Assembly: GCA_027488335.1 (NCBI GenBank)
Contig: JAIYBU010000011.1
Location: 1-64,000, forward strand
Direction: 5' to 3'
Length of the DNA stretch: 64,000 bases
Source of the DNA: Cytophagaceae bacterium
GTDB lineage: Bacteria; Bacteroidota; Bacteroidia; Cytophagales; Spirosomataceae
The notes under the pieces are model-generated. The model made no database searches and was not told the DNA's origin. It worked only from the letters and a program-made list of their open reading frames with translations. Shown here piece after piece: positions 1 to 8,272 of the stretch (within the stretch, counting starts at the first letter, position 1; every line of letters starts with the position of its first letter). The translations under genes were made by a program, and so were the position numbers.

Positions 1-284
1 ACCAAGAATGGCAAGATGACGTTTTTGCATGAAAAAGGATGAAATAAATAAATCTACTGAAATTTTTTACAAAGTTCGGAAAATTTAATGATAAAGTTTT
101 TATTTTAACGTTTCTATTCGGCTTGAATTACGAATTATGAGTTACGAATTACTATTAAATTTGTATAATACTCTTATTGTAAGTGCTTTATGGAAATCTT
201 TGTGCATAATATATAAATACTATTTTTAAATTTTACACCCCTATAAAGTGGTGCAACAATTCGACTGGAGGTATCAGGAACATT
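1..284. other. Left-edge noncoding stretch
   Basis: No complete gene is visible here. Two plus-strand frames stay open from base 1 and close within about 45 bases (one ends near base 36, one at 40-42), so one could be the last codons of a gene that enters from the left; I cannot tell which. The rest is AT-rich and carries a four-unit heptamer array at 125-152. It ends at the fructosamine kinase start. No clear promoter was recognised. Confidence 0.4.
125..152. repeat. Heptamer array, GAATTAC type, four units
   Basis: Four contiguous 7-nt units of the form GARTTAY: two units read GAATTAC, the others are GAATTAT and GAGTTAC. The same unit type, in varied spelling, occurs upstream of atpG, at the TMTC/xylA junction and downstream of gldA. 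It lies in noncoding DNA before the fructosamine kinase gene. Confidence 0.7.
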
Positions 285-1166
285 ATGCAAACGGCTGAAG
301 ACCAATTCCAATTTTTTGAAGGTGTTTTTTTTGAAACCCTCGGACGTGATGTGCAAGTGACAGAGTATCGCTTACTACAAGGTGGAAGCATCAACGTGAC
401 CGTACAAGTAATGACCAACGAGGGCAAATACTTTGTAAAATATAATACTCGAAATTATGAAGGAATGTTTGAAACCGAGGCTCGTGGACTTGATTTGTTA
501 CGAGAAACCAACGTCATTCGTGTGCCTGAAGTAATTAACTGGGGGCGACGTGACGGACAGGACTATTTGGTGCTGGAAAACATAGAATATACCAAGCCTA
601 ACTTTGATTATTGGGAAGTGCTGGGCGAAAAAATAGCCGCACTTCACCGAAATACTGACGATAAATTTGGGTTAAATTTCGATAACTATATTGGTTCACT
701 TCTCCAAAACAATGAACAAAAAAACGATTGGATGAGCTTTTTTATCGAAAAACGCTTAAACCTTCAAGCAGGTTTGGCTTATTATAATGAACTGATTAGT
801 AAAGAGTTATACGATAAGTTCCAACAATTCTACAAAATTTTACCCGAATTATTGCCTAACGAACCTGCTTCGCTTCTTCATGGCGATTTATGGACAGGAA
901 ATGTAATAACCAATAACGATGGCGAACCAACGCTCATCGACCCCGCAGTTTATTACGGAAACCGAGAAATGGAAATCGCCTTTACAACACTTTTTGGTGG
1001 CTTCGATAAACGATTTTATGATACGTATAATGAAGTTTATCCGCTACAACCTCGCTTCGATATGCGTGTGCCAATTTATAACATTTATCCACTGTTGGTT
1101 CATGTAAATTTATTCGGAACGAGCTATTTACCACCTGTAATTAGAACGTTGAACAAGTACCTGTGA
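285..1166 (+). CDS. Fructosamine kinase family protein
   Basis: Predicted small-molecule kinase of the fructosamine-3-kinase family, which phosphorylates ketoamine adducts (protein or free amino acid glycation products) so that they break down; cytoplasmic. The 293-residue length fits the family. The aminoglycoside-phosphotransferase-like catalytic loop HGDLWTGN is at residues 199-206 (catalytic Asp201), followed by the metal-binding IDP at 218-220. Lys52 in the YFVKYN strand is the likely ATP-contacting lysine. ATG at 285 gives a normal family N-terminus. The sulfatase gene converges on it with a 15-bp gap. The true substrate in bacteria of this family is often unknown. Confidence 0.88.
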   Translation: MQTAEDQFQFFEGVFFETLGRDVQVTEYRLLQGGSINVTVQVMTNEGKYFVKYNTRNYEGMFETEARGLDLLRETNVIRVPEVINWGRRDGQDYLVLENIEYTKPNFDYWEVLGEKIAALHRNTDDKFGLNFDNYIGSLLQNNEQKNDWMSFFIEKRLNLQAGLAYYNELISKELYDKFQQFYKILPELLPNEPASLLHGDLWTGNVITNNDGEPTLIDPAVYYGNREMEIAFTTLFGGFDKRFYDTYNEVYPLQPRFDMRVPIYNIYPLLVHVNLFGTSYLPPVIRTLNKYL

Positions 1167-1181
1167 TTTAAAAAACTTTCC

Positions 1182-2549
1182 TTACTTATTCTTTACTACA
1201 TAATTTGGATTGAGAGTAGGAATTTGGGCATTCGTTGTTTTACGCCATTTATCAAGTATCTGCTTCAATTCTTTTACTTTTTGAGGTTGATTTGTTGCCA
1301 AATTTTTACTTTCAGCAATATCATCTTTCAAATTATAGAGTTCGAGCGAATTGCCTTCAAAAAATTCAATCAATTTCCAATCTCCCAAACGCACAGCACT
1401 GTATGGTGCATCGCCCTCGTGATAATGTGGATAATGCCAAAACAAAGGCCTCTCGTACTTTTTATTAGTTAAAATAACTGGTTTTAATGATTTTCCATCA
1501 AGTTTTTCACTCGGTTTGATTTCAGCTAAATCCAAGATAGTTGCTGGTAAATCCATCGTGATGGTTGGTTCATCTATTACTTTTCCACCTTCGATTTTAT
1601 TTTTCCAATAAATCATTAAAGGTGTACGAGTCCCACCTTCATAGCACCATCCTTTCCCTTTTCTAAAAGGTAAACTGGTAGCTGTTTGCATCAATGTACC
1701 ATTATCTGAGGCAAATATGATAACCGTATTTTCTAATATTTTTTTCTGTTCTAAAACAGCAATTACTCGCCCGACTCCTTCATCCAAGCTTTCAATCATA
1801 GCGGCATAAGTTGGATTTTTTTGTTTATCGGGAATTCCAATCAGTTTTTTGTATTTTTCAACTTTTTCAGATTTTGCTTGCACAGGGCTATGAACCGCAT
1901 AATGAGCCAAATTCAAGAAAAAGGGTTCATTCGCATTATGGTTTTCTATAAGCTTGATGGCTTCGTTTGTCAATCTATCGGTCAGATATTCGCCTTTCTC
2001 GCCTTCAGTCAGATTCGGCATTTGATAGGGTGCAAAGAAGCCCTTTTTGGGGTGTCCCCAATTTGAGCCACCAATGTTTACATCAAATCCTTGATTTAAT
2101 GGATAAAACTCTTCTGCCTCGCCCAAATGCCATTTTCCTACGTGCCAGTTTTTATACCCGTTTTCTTTCAGATACTCGGCAATTGTCTTTTCACTTTGTG
2201 GAAGAAACTTTTGCCAATCAGGAATCAAAAGTTTAGGATTACTTTTCTCATGTCCCGCAATCCAGTCAGTTATGTGTAGTTTAGCAGGATATTTTCCTGT
2301 CATTAAGGCCGCTCTTGATGGCGAACAAACCGTGCAAGCAGAATAAGCATTTGTAAATTTCACACCTTTTTGTGCTAATTTATCAATATTAGGTGTTTGA
2401 TTGAAAGTATTCCCGTAGCAAGATAAATCAGCCGAACCCATATCATCAATAAAAAAAACAACAAAATTGGGTTTTTGTACTTCACTTTTTTGAGTAAAAG
2501 AAAAAAACAGTAGGAGTAGCGAAAAAGAACAAAACACAAGAGTCTTCAT
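1182..2549 (-). CDS. Sulfatase (arylsulfatase family, S1)
   Basis: Predicted exported sulfatase of 455 residues that hydrolyses a sulfate ester. A signal peptide covers about residues 1-20. The type I formylglycine motif is CSPSR at residues 75-79, with Cys75 as the residue converted to formylglycine, so an FGE-type maturase is needed from elsewhere. Metal-binding Asp35-Asp36 and Asp282-Asn283, and the GKWHLG motif at 138-143, are all present, so the enzyme looks intact. The substrate (sulfated glycan or aryl sulfate) cannot be read from sequence. It stands alone and converges with the fructosamine kinase gene. Confidence 0.92.
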   Translation of the reverse strand: MKTLVFCSFSLLLLFFSFTQKSEVQKPNFVVFFIDDMGSADLSCYGNTFNQTPNIDKLAQKGVKFTNAYSACTVCSPSRAALMTGKYPAKLHITDWIAGHEKSNPKLLIPDWQKFLPQSEKTIAEYLKENGYKNWHVGKWHLGEAEEFYPLNQGFDVNIGGSNWGHPKKGFFAPYQMPNLTEGEKGEYLTDRLTNEAIKLIENHNANEPFFLNLAHYAVHSPVQAKSEKVEKYKKLIGIPDKQKNPTYAAMIESLDEGVGRVIAVLEQKKILENTVIIFASDNGTLMQTATSLPFRKGKGWCYEGGTRTPLMIYWKNKIEGGKVIDEPTITMDLPATILDLAEIKPSEKLDGKSLKPVILTNKKYERPLFWHYPHYHEGDAPYSAVRLGDWKLIEFFEGNSLELYNLKDDIAESKNLATNQPQKVKELKQILDKWRKTTNAQIPTLNPNYVVKNK

Positions 2550-2648
2550 AGCCCAAAAGTGGTTTAAATTGAATTTTTACACTTAAAGGTACACACCTTT
2601 TTTGTGACTATCAAAAACAAATCTGTTCAAATCCATTGGAATTATATG

Positions 2649-3710
2649 CTAAACAACCATCAAATTACATCCCCGAATATCCGAATTGTCAAAACGCCCA
2701 ATAATGCTAAATGATTGATTTCCTGTATTATATGCTCCTAAATCTTGGGTTTCGATAAAGCAACACGAATCAATGTTTGCTAAATCAACGACATTAATTC
2801 CGCCACGAATCAATTCTCTTTCGCTACGATTGGTATAATTTACGGTCGAAATTATCTTAAACGGGTCGTTGATTTCTCTCAATAACACTCTCATTGTTTG
2901 GGGTAATTCAAAAATGCCATCACCTTTCGAGTATCCTTGCGAAAGTAGCTCGGTCATACCATATTCTGAATGGATTTTTTCAATGCCAAAAGCTGAGGTC
3001 AGAATCTCATGCACTTCTTCACGCAAAAGTTCTTTTCTTCGTCCTTTCATTCCACCCGTTTCCATGACAATTAATCTATCTTTTAGGTTGAGCATAAAAG
3101 ATAAATCTTCGCCCGATTCGGCCAAATCAAGCAAGGCAAAAGTTACGCCAATCAACAAAACCTTTCGCTTTGAATTTTGGTTAGATAGCTGGCGGAGTTG
3201 TTGAACTAATTCAGTGGTATTTTTCAGATAAAAGCCCGACTCCCTCGAATAAGTGCGATAAATAAAACTTTGCACCATATACACCAACGACGAGTTATTT
3301 CGTTCAAGGTAAGAAGGAAGCAACGCTAAGATATGAAATTCGCTCAATGGGCCATAAAACTGTTCAAAAATTCGCTGACTGATGTACTCATAAAAGGGCA
3401 AATCGCTTACTAAGTGTTTGCTTGTAGTATCACCAGTGGTGCCACTACTTTCAAAAACTATTTGAGTAGGAGCAGCATCCGAAACGATTTTATGGTGTTT
3501 GAAAAACTGAATAGGTAAAAACGGTATCTTTTCCAGACGATTTATTTTCGCAGGATTTACCTTCAGAAAATCCAAATATTCTTTGTAGGTATAATTGGTA
3601 GCAGCCTGAAAGCGAAAGATTTCTAAAGCTAATTCTTCAAAATCGTGTGGTCTTACAGAGGCATCGCCCAATTGTATAACTGCCGATTTTAGTTCATCAC
3701 GAATACTCAT
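2649..3710 (-). CDS. LuxE-like acyl-protein synthetase
   Basis: A 353-residue protein of the LuxE / acyl-protein synthetase family, related to adenylate-forming enzymes. The nucleotide-binding signature FESSGTTG is near residue 86, followed by long family-typical regions (a YGMTEL motif in the C-terminal half). In luminous bacteria LuxE activates fatty acids; in Bacteroidota such proteins are usually found without lux genes and probably activate an acyl or aryl acid for transfer. No lux genes, carrier protein or partner are next to it, so its substrate is open. Cytoplasmic; no signal peptide. Confidence 0.75.
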   Translation of the reverse strand: MSIRDELKSAVIQLGDASVRPHDFEELALEIFRFQAATNYTYKEYLDFLKVNPAKINRLEKIPFLPIQFFKHHKIVSDAAPTQIVFESSGTTGDTTSKHLVSDLPFYEYISQRIFEQFYGPLSEFHILALLPSYLERNNSSLVYMVQSFIYRTYSRESGFYLKNTTELVQQLRQLSNQNSKRKVLLIGVTFALLDLAESGEDLSFMLNLKDRLIVMETGGMKGRRKELLREEVHEILTSAFGIEKIHSEYGMTELLSQGYSKGDGIFELPQTMRVLLREINDPFKIISTVNYTNRSERELIRGGINVVDLANIDSCCFIETQDLGAYNTGNQSFSIIGRFDNSDIRGCNLMVV

Positions 3711-3747
3711 TGAAAATTTTATAATTTTTACTAAATTAGCAGAAAAT

Positions 3748-3815
3748 AGTCGACAGGCCGCAGTCGATAGTCCACAAAACTTAACCGTGGACTGTTCTCT
3801 ATTAACCGTGGCCTA
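3748..3815. repeat. Heptamer arrays, inverted pair
   Basis: Four 7-nt units starting with AG (for example AGTCGAC and AGTCCAC) occupy 3748-3775. After a five-base spacer, five further heptamers (TTAACCG twice, TGGACTG, TGGCCTA and one diverged unit) fill 3781-3815, in effect in the opposite orientation. AGTCCAC at 3769-3775 pairs with GTGGACT at 3787-3793. The element lies between the divergent LuxE-like gene and the small lipoprotein gene. Confidence 0.65.
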
Positions 3816-3835
3816 ATCAAAATTACATATTTACG

Positions 3836-4345
3836 ATGAAAAAGGTTTCAGGATTTATCATATTAGCGGCAATAGGCTCGTTAATAGGTTGTTATAAAGA
3901 AACAACATTCGATGTAAAACCAGCCATCGAATTTAAAACTTTGAAAAAAGAAATCAGAATCGACCAATTTGCAGGTTCTAAAAAAGACTCAGTTATATTA
4001 ACGATTAAGTTTCAAGATGGCGATGGCGATTTGGGTTTGAATGAAAAAGAGAAAACTGCTGCCGAGTTAAAAAACGATTTTAATTATATTATTCGTGTTT
4101 TTCGCAAAAAGAAAGGTGTTTTCACCGAGTTTATTCCATCAGTTTCATATTCTGGATATTTCCCTCGCTTAAAAACAGATGGCAAAATTGGTCCAATCGA
4201 AGGTACGATTGATTATTCTATTGATTTTCCTCAGCCTTTCACTCCTGTGAAAGATTCATTGAAATTTCAGATAACTATCAAAGACCGAGCAGGAAATATG
4301 AGCAATACCACTGAGTCGAGCGTGATTGTTTTGAATGAGTTTTAG
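3836..4345 (+). CDS. Hypothetical lipoprotein, about 169 aa
   Basis: No family recognised with certainty. The N-terminus MKKVSGFIILAAIGSLIGC is a lipoprotein signal with its lipobox Cys at residue 19, so the product is probably an envelope lipoprotein. The mature part is hydrophilic, with an acidic DGDGDLGLNE stretch near residue 63 that could bind calcium, and beta-rich segments. Similar small lipoproteins are common in Cytophagales. It stands alone, divergent from the LuxE-like gene and convergent with the dipeptide epimerase gene. Confidence 0.7.
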   Translation: MKKVSGFIILAAIGSLIGCYKETTFDVKPAIEFKTLKKEIRIDQFAGSKKDSVILTIKFQDGDGDLGLNEKEKTAAELKNDFNYIIRVFRKKKGVFTEFIPSVSYSGYFPRLKTDGKIGPIEGTIDYSIDFPQPFTPVKDSLKFQITIKDRAGNMSNTTESSVIVLNEF

Positions 4346-4363
4346 TGAAAGGCCAAAGCCGAT

Positions 4364-4425
4364 GTTAAACGGTCAACAGTAAAACTTCTATTATTTTTGC
4401 GTGCTGTTGACCGTTAACTGTGGAC
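4364..4425. terminator. Inverted heptamer arrays, bidirectional terminator-like hairpin
   Basis: ACGGTCAACAG at 4369-4379 pairs perfectly with CTGTTGACCGT at 4404-4414; outer bases extend the stem with one bulge. The right arm is part of three heptamers (TGTTGAC, CGTTAAC, TGTGGAC) at 4405-4425 that end one base before the epimerase stop codon. It sits between convergent genes, so it could end transcription from both sides. There is no long T-run, so efficiency is uncertain. Confidence 0.55.
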
Positions 4426-5436
4426 TCAAAGAAGCGTTGCCCCTGTACCATTTACTTTCGGATAAATAGGTTTTCCTTTATCAAGATAAACGCCAGTTGC
4501 AGGGTCGTTAGCTATCAAAATCGAGCCATCCATATCTACATAATCAAGTAGTGGTGCAATTTGTCCGATGGCCGAAATACCAATGCTTGTTTCGGTCATG
4601 CAGCCGCACATTACCTGTAAGCCAAGACTACGGGCTTCGGCAATCATGCGTAAAGCGGGCGTGATTCCGCCACATTTTGCCAGTTTTATATTTACACCGT
4701 CAAACTTCCCAACACATTTTTTTACGTCATCTTCCACGATACAACTTTCGTCAGCAATCAAAGGTAACACCGAATCAGCCATTACCTTGAGCATTGGCTC
4801 ATACTCCTCTTTTTGCATCGGTTGTTCGATAAATTCAACCCCCAATTCGGCAAATGCCTTTGAATTTTCAATCGTTTCTTCTACGCCCCACGCACAGTTA
4901 GCATCCACTCTAAAAAGTGCATCCGTATGCTTACGAAGTTCACGGACAATCTCAACATCGTGGTCGGTGCCAAGTTTGATTTTATAAATTGGGAAATCAA
5001 ATTCTTGCATTTTCTCTACCATTTTTTCGATGGTATCAATACCAATCGTATAATTTGAATAGGGAGCTTTCGTGATATCGAGTCCCCAAATTTCGTGCAA
5101 TGGTTTTCCTTGTTTTTTGCCCCACAAATCCCAAGCTGCCATATCTAAAGCACAATGAGCAAAAGGGTCATTTTTTAGATACGGATACATAAACGCCCAA
5201 AAGTCTTCGGGACTCTGTAAATCGTAATTTTCGATAATGCTCTGATATTCTGTGAGTTTATCTCTCATTCCTTCGGCAGTTACGCCATAATAAGGAATCG
5301 GAGTTGCTTCGCCATAGCCGCTGAGGTCGCCGTCTTGCAGTTCTACAATGAAAGCATCAATATCATCTCGTGAGCCATGTGCAATCGTAAATGTGTGCCG
5401 CATTTGCAGCGTAAGGATATGGAATTTTAGTTTCAT
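4426..5436 (-). CDS. Dipeptide epimerase (L-Ala-D/L-Glu epimerase type)
   Basis: Enolase-superfamily enzyme of the muconate lactonizing/dipeptide epimerase group, 336 residues, cytoplasmic. The family base pair is visible as KIK (Lys152, Lys154) and the opposite Lys251 in NIKLAKCGG. Metal ligands are Asp178 (DAN), Glu204 (EQP) and Asp229 (DES). Members invert L-Ala-D-Glu from murein turnover, but specificities vary widely in Bacteroidota, so the dipeptide is inference. It may be cotranscribed with the upstream comB-like gene, although a small hairpin lies between them. Confidence 0.85.
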   Translation of the reverse strand: MKLKFHILTLQMRHTFTIAHGSRDDIDAFIVELQDGDLSGYGEATPIPYYGVTAEGMRDKLTEYQSIIENYDLQSPEDFWAFMYPYLKNDPFAHCALDMAAWDLWGKKQGKPLHEIWGLDITKAPYSNYTIGIDTIEKMVEKMQEFDFPIYKIKLGTDHDVEIVRELRKHTDALFRVDANCAWGVEETIENSKAFAELGVEFIEQPMQKEEYEPMLKVMADSVLPLIADESCIVEDDVKKCVGKFDGVNIKLAKCGGITPALRMIAEARSLGLQVMCGCMTETSIGISAIGQIAPLLDYVDMDGSILIANDPATGVYLDKGKPIYPKVNGTGATLL

Positions 5437-5475
5437 TTTGATGAAGAGGAATACTATTGTTGTTGTTCAGTTTCC

Positions 5476-5495
5476 CCTCCTTATTTTTAAGGAGG
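5476..5495. terminator. Short perfect hairpin between comB-like and epimerase genes
   Basis: CCTCCTTA at 5476-5483 and TAAGGAGG at 5488-5495 form an 8-bp stem with a TTTT loop. It lies just downstream of the comB-like stop on the minus strand. This type of CCTCC/GGAGG element is a common intergenic palindrome in Bacteroidota; a terminator role is possible but no T-run follows. Confidence 0.4.
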
Positions 5496-5509
5496 ATTGG
5501 AGGCGGTTT

Positions 5510-6217
5510 CTACATATTTACGAGCTCATTGCCACGTAATACAGGCACAACATCATACAAATCACGTTGTAGGCAATAGCTAATATCTTTGCTGATTCCC
5601 AAACGTTGTAAACGACGAATATGCGATGAGTTGGCCAAATAACCCAACATATCATCTTTGGCTTGTTGATATAGTCTCATAGACATAATTGCACTATCTT
5701 CGGCTACAAAGTATTCGTTTTGCACCGCATCTACTAAAGCACCCGCAAAGAGCGTATCTTCCAAATTTGTACGGCCTTTCCAACCAGCACAAAGCACCAA
5801 TACATCGTAAGGTTGAGTTTTTAGGTATTCAACAATCGCATTGAGGTTTAGGAAGGCACCCACCAAAACCTTTACGGCCGAACTTTTAGCTTTTGAGATT
5901 GAGTACGTACCGTTGGTGGTCGTCATCGCTATTTTTTCGCCGATGAGCTTTTCGTCCATATAGCTAAACGGTGAATTATCAAGTTCAAATCCTTCTACTT
6001 TTTGAGCATTACGCTCGGCGGCCGCAATAAAACCTTTGGCTTGTAAGGCTTGGCATTCTTCTACAGTTTCGACAGGAATAATGGCTTTCACACCATAAGC
6101 AAAGCCCGTAACCATGCAAGAGGTAGCTCTGAAAATATCGGTGACAATCACAATCGTATTGTCAATATTATGAAGGTGAAGTAAATCGGGTGTTAGGCAA
6201 ACATCAATATTTTTCAT
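5510..6217 (-). CDS. 2-phosphosulfolactate phosphatase family (ComB-like)
   Basis: A 235-residue protein of the ComB family, which removes phosphate from 2-phosphosulfolactate to give sulfolactate. The conserved stretches TDIFRATSCM, AERNAQKVEGF and TTTNGTYSI are all present. I chose the ATG at 6217 (protein MKNIDVCL) over an in-frame upstream start because homologues begin here and the extra 20 residues look non-coding. Methanogens use ComB for coenzyme M; Bacteroidota do not make it, so here a role in sulfolactate or sulfonate metabolism is inferred. Divergent from atpA. Confidence 0.85.
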   Translation of the reverse strand: MKNIDVCLTPDLLHLHNIDNTIVIVTDIFRATSCMVTGFAYGVKAIIPVETVEECQALQAKGFIAAAERNAQKVEGFELDNSPFSYMDEKLIGEKIAMTTTNGTYSISKAKSSAVKVLVGAFLNLNAIVEYLKTQPYDVLVLCAGWKGRTNLEDTLFAGALVDAVQNEYFVAEDSAIMSMRLYQQAKDDMLGYLANSSHIRRLQRLGISKDISYCLQRDLYDVVPVLRGNELVNM

Positions 6218-6288
6218 CGTTAAAATAGCAAAAACCGCTTTGATTTTGAATAAGTTAATTTTCGGCAAAGATGCCAAAAAAAGCTCTT

Positions 6289-6321
6289 AAAATTGACAAC
6301 TTTTGCAAAGTTGTCAATTTT
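6289..6321. repeat. Perfect 15-bp-arm palindrome in divergent promoter region
   Basis: AAAATTGACAACTTT at 6289-6303 and its exact reverse complement at 6307-6321 flank the 3-nt loop TGC. It lies between the comB-like start and atpA, where both genes point outward, so it is not an obvious end-of-gene terminator. It may be a repeat family member, an operator or a leader hairpin. Confidence 0.65.
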
Positions 6322-6420
6322 TTATCCAAAAGCTTGCTCTTGAGCTGCCAAATTCTAAAAATAATCCTACATTTTTAATCTTTTTTTAAGCAAAATATCG
6401 GAATTGTGAAAATCGTATCG

Positions 6421-6428
6421 TAATTTTG
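6421..6428 (+). promoter_or_regulatory. Candidate -7 promoter element for atpA
   Basis: TAATTTTG matches the Bacteroidota -7 consensus TAnnTTTG and lies 70 bases before the atpA ATG. A TTG at 6404-6406 lies 14 bases upstream, closer than the usual 17-23, so the -33 partner is doubtful. It supports the ATG at 6498 over the upstream in-frame codon at 6426, which lies inside this element. Confidence 0.4.
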
Positions 6429-6497
6429 CACCCGAAAAAGCAAGAGTACAGCACACGTTTTTTCAAAATTACATTCAAAACTCATCAAAAAAATTAT

Positions 6498-8075
6498 ATG
6501 GCATCAGTTAGACCAGATGAAGTTTCGGCAATCCTGCGTGAGCAATTGGCAGGTGCAAGAACCGAAGCCGAACTCGAAGAAGTTGGTACAGTGCTACAAA
6601 TCGGCGACGGTGTAGCACGTATATACGGTTTATCAAAAGTTCAAGCCGGTGAATTGCTGGCATTTGAAAACGGCTTAAAAGCCTTAGCACTTAACCTCGA
6701 AGAAGATAACGTAGGTGCGGTATTATTAGGCGACTCGACGGGTATCAAAGAAGGTGCAACAGTAAAACGTACGGGAGAAATCGCCTCTGTAAAGGTAGGT
6801 GAAGGTATCGTAGGTCGTGTTGTAAATACTTTGGCAGAACCTATCGACGGTAACGGCCCAATTGAAGGTGAAACTTTTGAAATGCCTTTGGAGCGTAAAG
6901 CACCAGGTGTAATCTATCGTCAGCCTGTAACTGAACCTTTACAAACAGGTATCAAATCAATTGACGCCATGATTCCAATCGGCCGTGGACAACGTGAGTT
7001 GGTTATCGGTGACCGTCAAACTGGTAAAACTGCGGTTTGTATTGATGCCATCATCAATCAAAAAGAATTCTACGATAAAGGCGAACCTGTATATTGTATT
7101 TATGTAGCTTGTGGTCAGAAAGCATCTACCGTGAAGGCTGTTGAACAAACACTTCGTAAATACGGTGCAATGGACTACACAGTTATCGTCAATGCGGGTG
7201 CTGCTGACCCATCTCCGATGCAATTCTTTGCTCCGTTTACGGGTGCTGCTATTGGTGAATATTTCCGTGATACTGGTCGTCCAGCATTGGTTGTTTATGA
7301 TGATTTATCAAAACAAGCCGTTGCTTACCGTGAGGTGTCATTATTACTTCGTCGTCCGCCAGGTCGTGAGGCTTATCCAGGAGACGTTTTCTACTTACAT
7401 AGCCGTTTGTTGGAGCGTGCAGCAAAAATCAGTTCTGATGATGCGATTGCCAGCAACATGAATGACTTACCTGCTTCATTGAAAGGTAAAGTGAAAGGTG
7501 GTGGTTCATTGACAGCCCTTCCGATTATTGAAACTCAAGCGGGTGACGTTTCTGCATACATCCCAACTAACGTAATTTCGATTACTGACGGTCAAATCTT
7601 CTTGGAATCTAACTTGTTCAACGCAGGTATTCGTCCAGCGATTAACGTAGGTATCTCGGTATCACGTGTGGGTGGTAATGCACAAATCAAGTCGATGAAG
7701 AAAGTAGCAGGTACATTGAAACTTGACCAAGCACAATTCCGTGAATTGGAAGCGTTTGCGAAGTTCGGTTCAGACCTTGATGCTTCTACGAAATTGACTA
7801 TCGACCGTGGTCGTAAAAACCAAGAGATTTTGAAGCAAGCTCAATTCTCTCCAACTCCAGTCGGTGAGCAAGTAGCTATCATCTATGCCTCAATCAATGG
7901 TGTAATGGATAAAGTTGATGTAAGCAAAGTAAAAGCGTTTGAAAACGAATTTATTTTATTATTGAAAGCTCAAAACCCAGAAGTTATCACGAAACTTGCA
8001 GCTGGTAAATTAGATGATGACATAACGGCTATCATCAAGAAAGTTGGTAAAGAATTAGCAGAGAAATACGCTTAA
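6498..8075 (+). CDS. atpA: ATP synthase F1 subunit alpha
   Basis: Alpha subunit of the F1 sector of ATP synthase, non-catalytic nucleotide-binding partner of beta. The 525-residue product is full length: N-terminal barrel, Walker A GDRQTGKT at about residues 171-178, the [29 protein letters not shown] region written here only in part ([12 protein letters not shown]), and a helical C-terminal domain. The ATG at 6498 gives [10 protein letters not shown], typical of Bacteroidota alpha; an earlier in-frame start would overlap the promoter-like element. Followed by atpG after a 197-bp leader with inverted heptamer arrays. atpH, atpF, atpB, atpE, atpD and atpC are not in this window. Confidence 0.97.
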   Translation: MASVRPDEVSAILREQLAGARTEAELEEVGTVLQIGDGVARIYGLSKVQAGELLAFENGLKALALNLEEDNVGAVLLGDSTGIKEGATVKRTGEIASVKVGEGIVGRVVNTLAEPIDGNGPIEGETFEMPLERKAPGVIYRQPVTEPLQTGIKSIDAMIPIGRGQRELVIGDRQTGKTAVCIDAIINQKEFYDKGEPVYCIYVACGQKASTVKAVEQTLRKYGAMDYTVIVNAGAADPSPMQFFAPFTGAAIGEYFRDTGRPALVVYDDLSKQAVAYREVSLLLRRPPGREAYPGDVFYLHSRLLERAAKISSDDAIASNMNDLPASLKGKVKGGGSLTALPIIETQAGDVSAYIPTNVISITDGQIFLESNLFNAGIRPAINVGISVSRVGGNAQIKSMKKVAGTLKLDQAQFRELEAFAKFGSDLDASTKLTIDRGRKNQEILKQAQFSPTPVGEQVAIIYASINGVMDKVDVSKVKAFENEFILLLKAQNPEVITKLAAGKLDDDITAIIKKVGKELAEKYA

Positions 8076-8078
8076 TTT

Positions 8079-8266
8079 AGTTATGAGTTATGAGTTCTGA
8101 ATTTTGAGTGCTTTAGCCTCACAGTTTAGGCCTCATAACTTGTATTACTTATAATCAAACCTTGTTTATTTGGTTATATCGTTTTCAGCGATTTTTTAAG
8201 TAATATGTGAGTTATGAATTAGAGTTTTACAAGAACTCAGAACTCAGAACTCTAAACTCAGAATTC
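8079..8266. repeat. Inverted heptamer arrays flanking the atpA-atpG spacer
   Basis: Four heptamers (AGTTATG twice, AGTTCTG, AATTTTG) at 8079-8106 begin four bases after the atpA stop. Five heptamers of the opposite orientation (AGAACTC three times, TAAACTC, AGAATTC) at 8232-8266 end six bases before the atpG ATG. The two arrays can pair, which would enclose the whole spacer in one RNA hairpin and hold the atpG start region near its base. Confidence 0.75.
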
Positions 8267-8272
8267 AAAAAG

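Noticed and set aside
1-45. Partial gene entering from the left edge
   Set aside because: Two frames are open for fewer than 15 codons; neither can be supported as coding.
125-152. Tandem repeats as possible CRISPR
   Set aside because: Units are 7-9 nt, contiguous and degenerate, with no spacers of constant length and no cas genes in the window.
2649-3710. LuxE-like gene as part of a bioluminescence operon
   Set aside because: No luxA, B, C or D homologue is nearby and LuxE-like proteins are common in non-luminous Bacteroidota.
6426-6497. Upstream start for atpA
   Set aside because: The extra residues are not typical for alpha subunits, the start codon is non-ATG and it lies inside a promoter-like element.
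8207-8272. GTG start that would add 22 residues to atpG
   Set aside because: The extension is translated heptamer repeat; MASLKEVRNRI is the normal gamma N-terminus.
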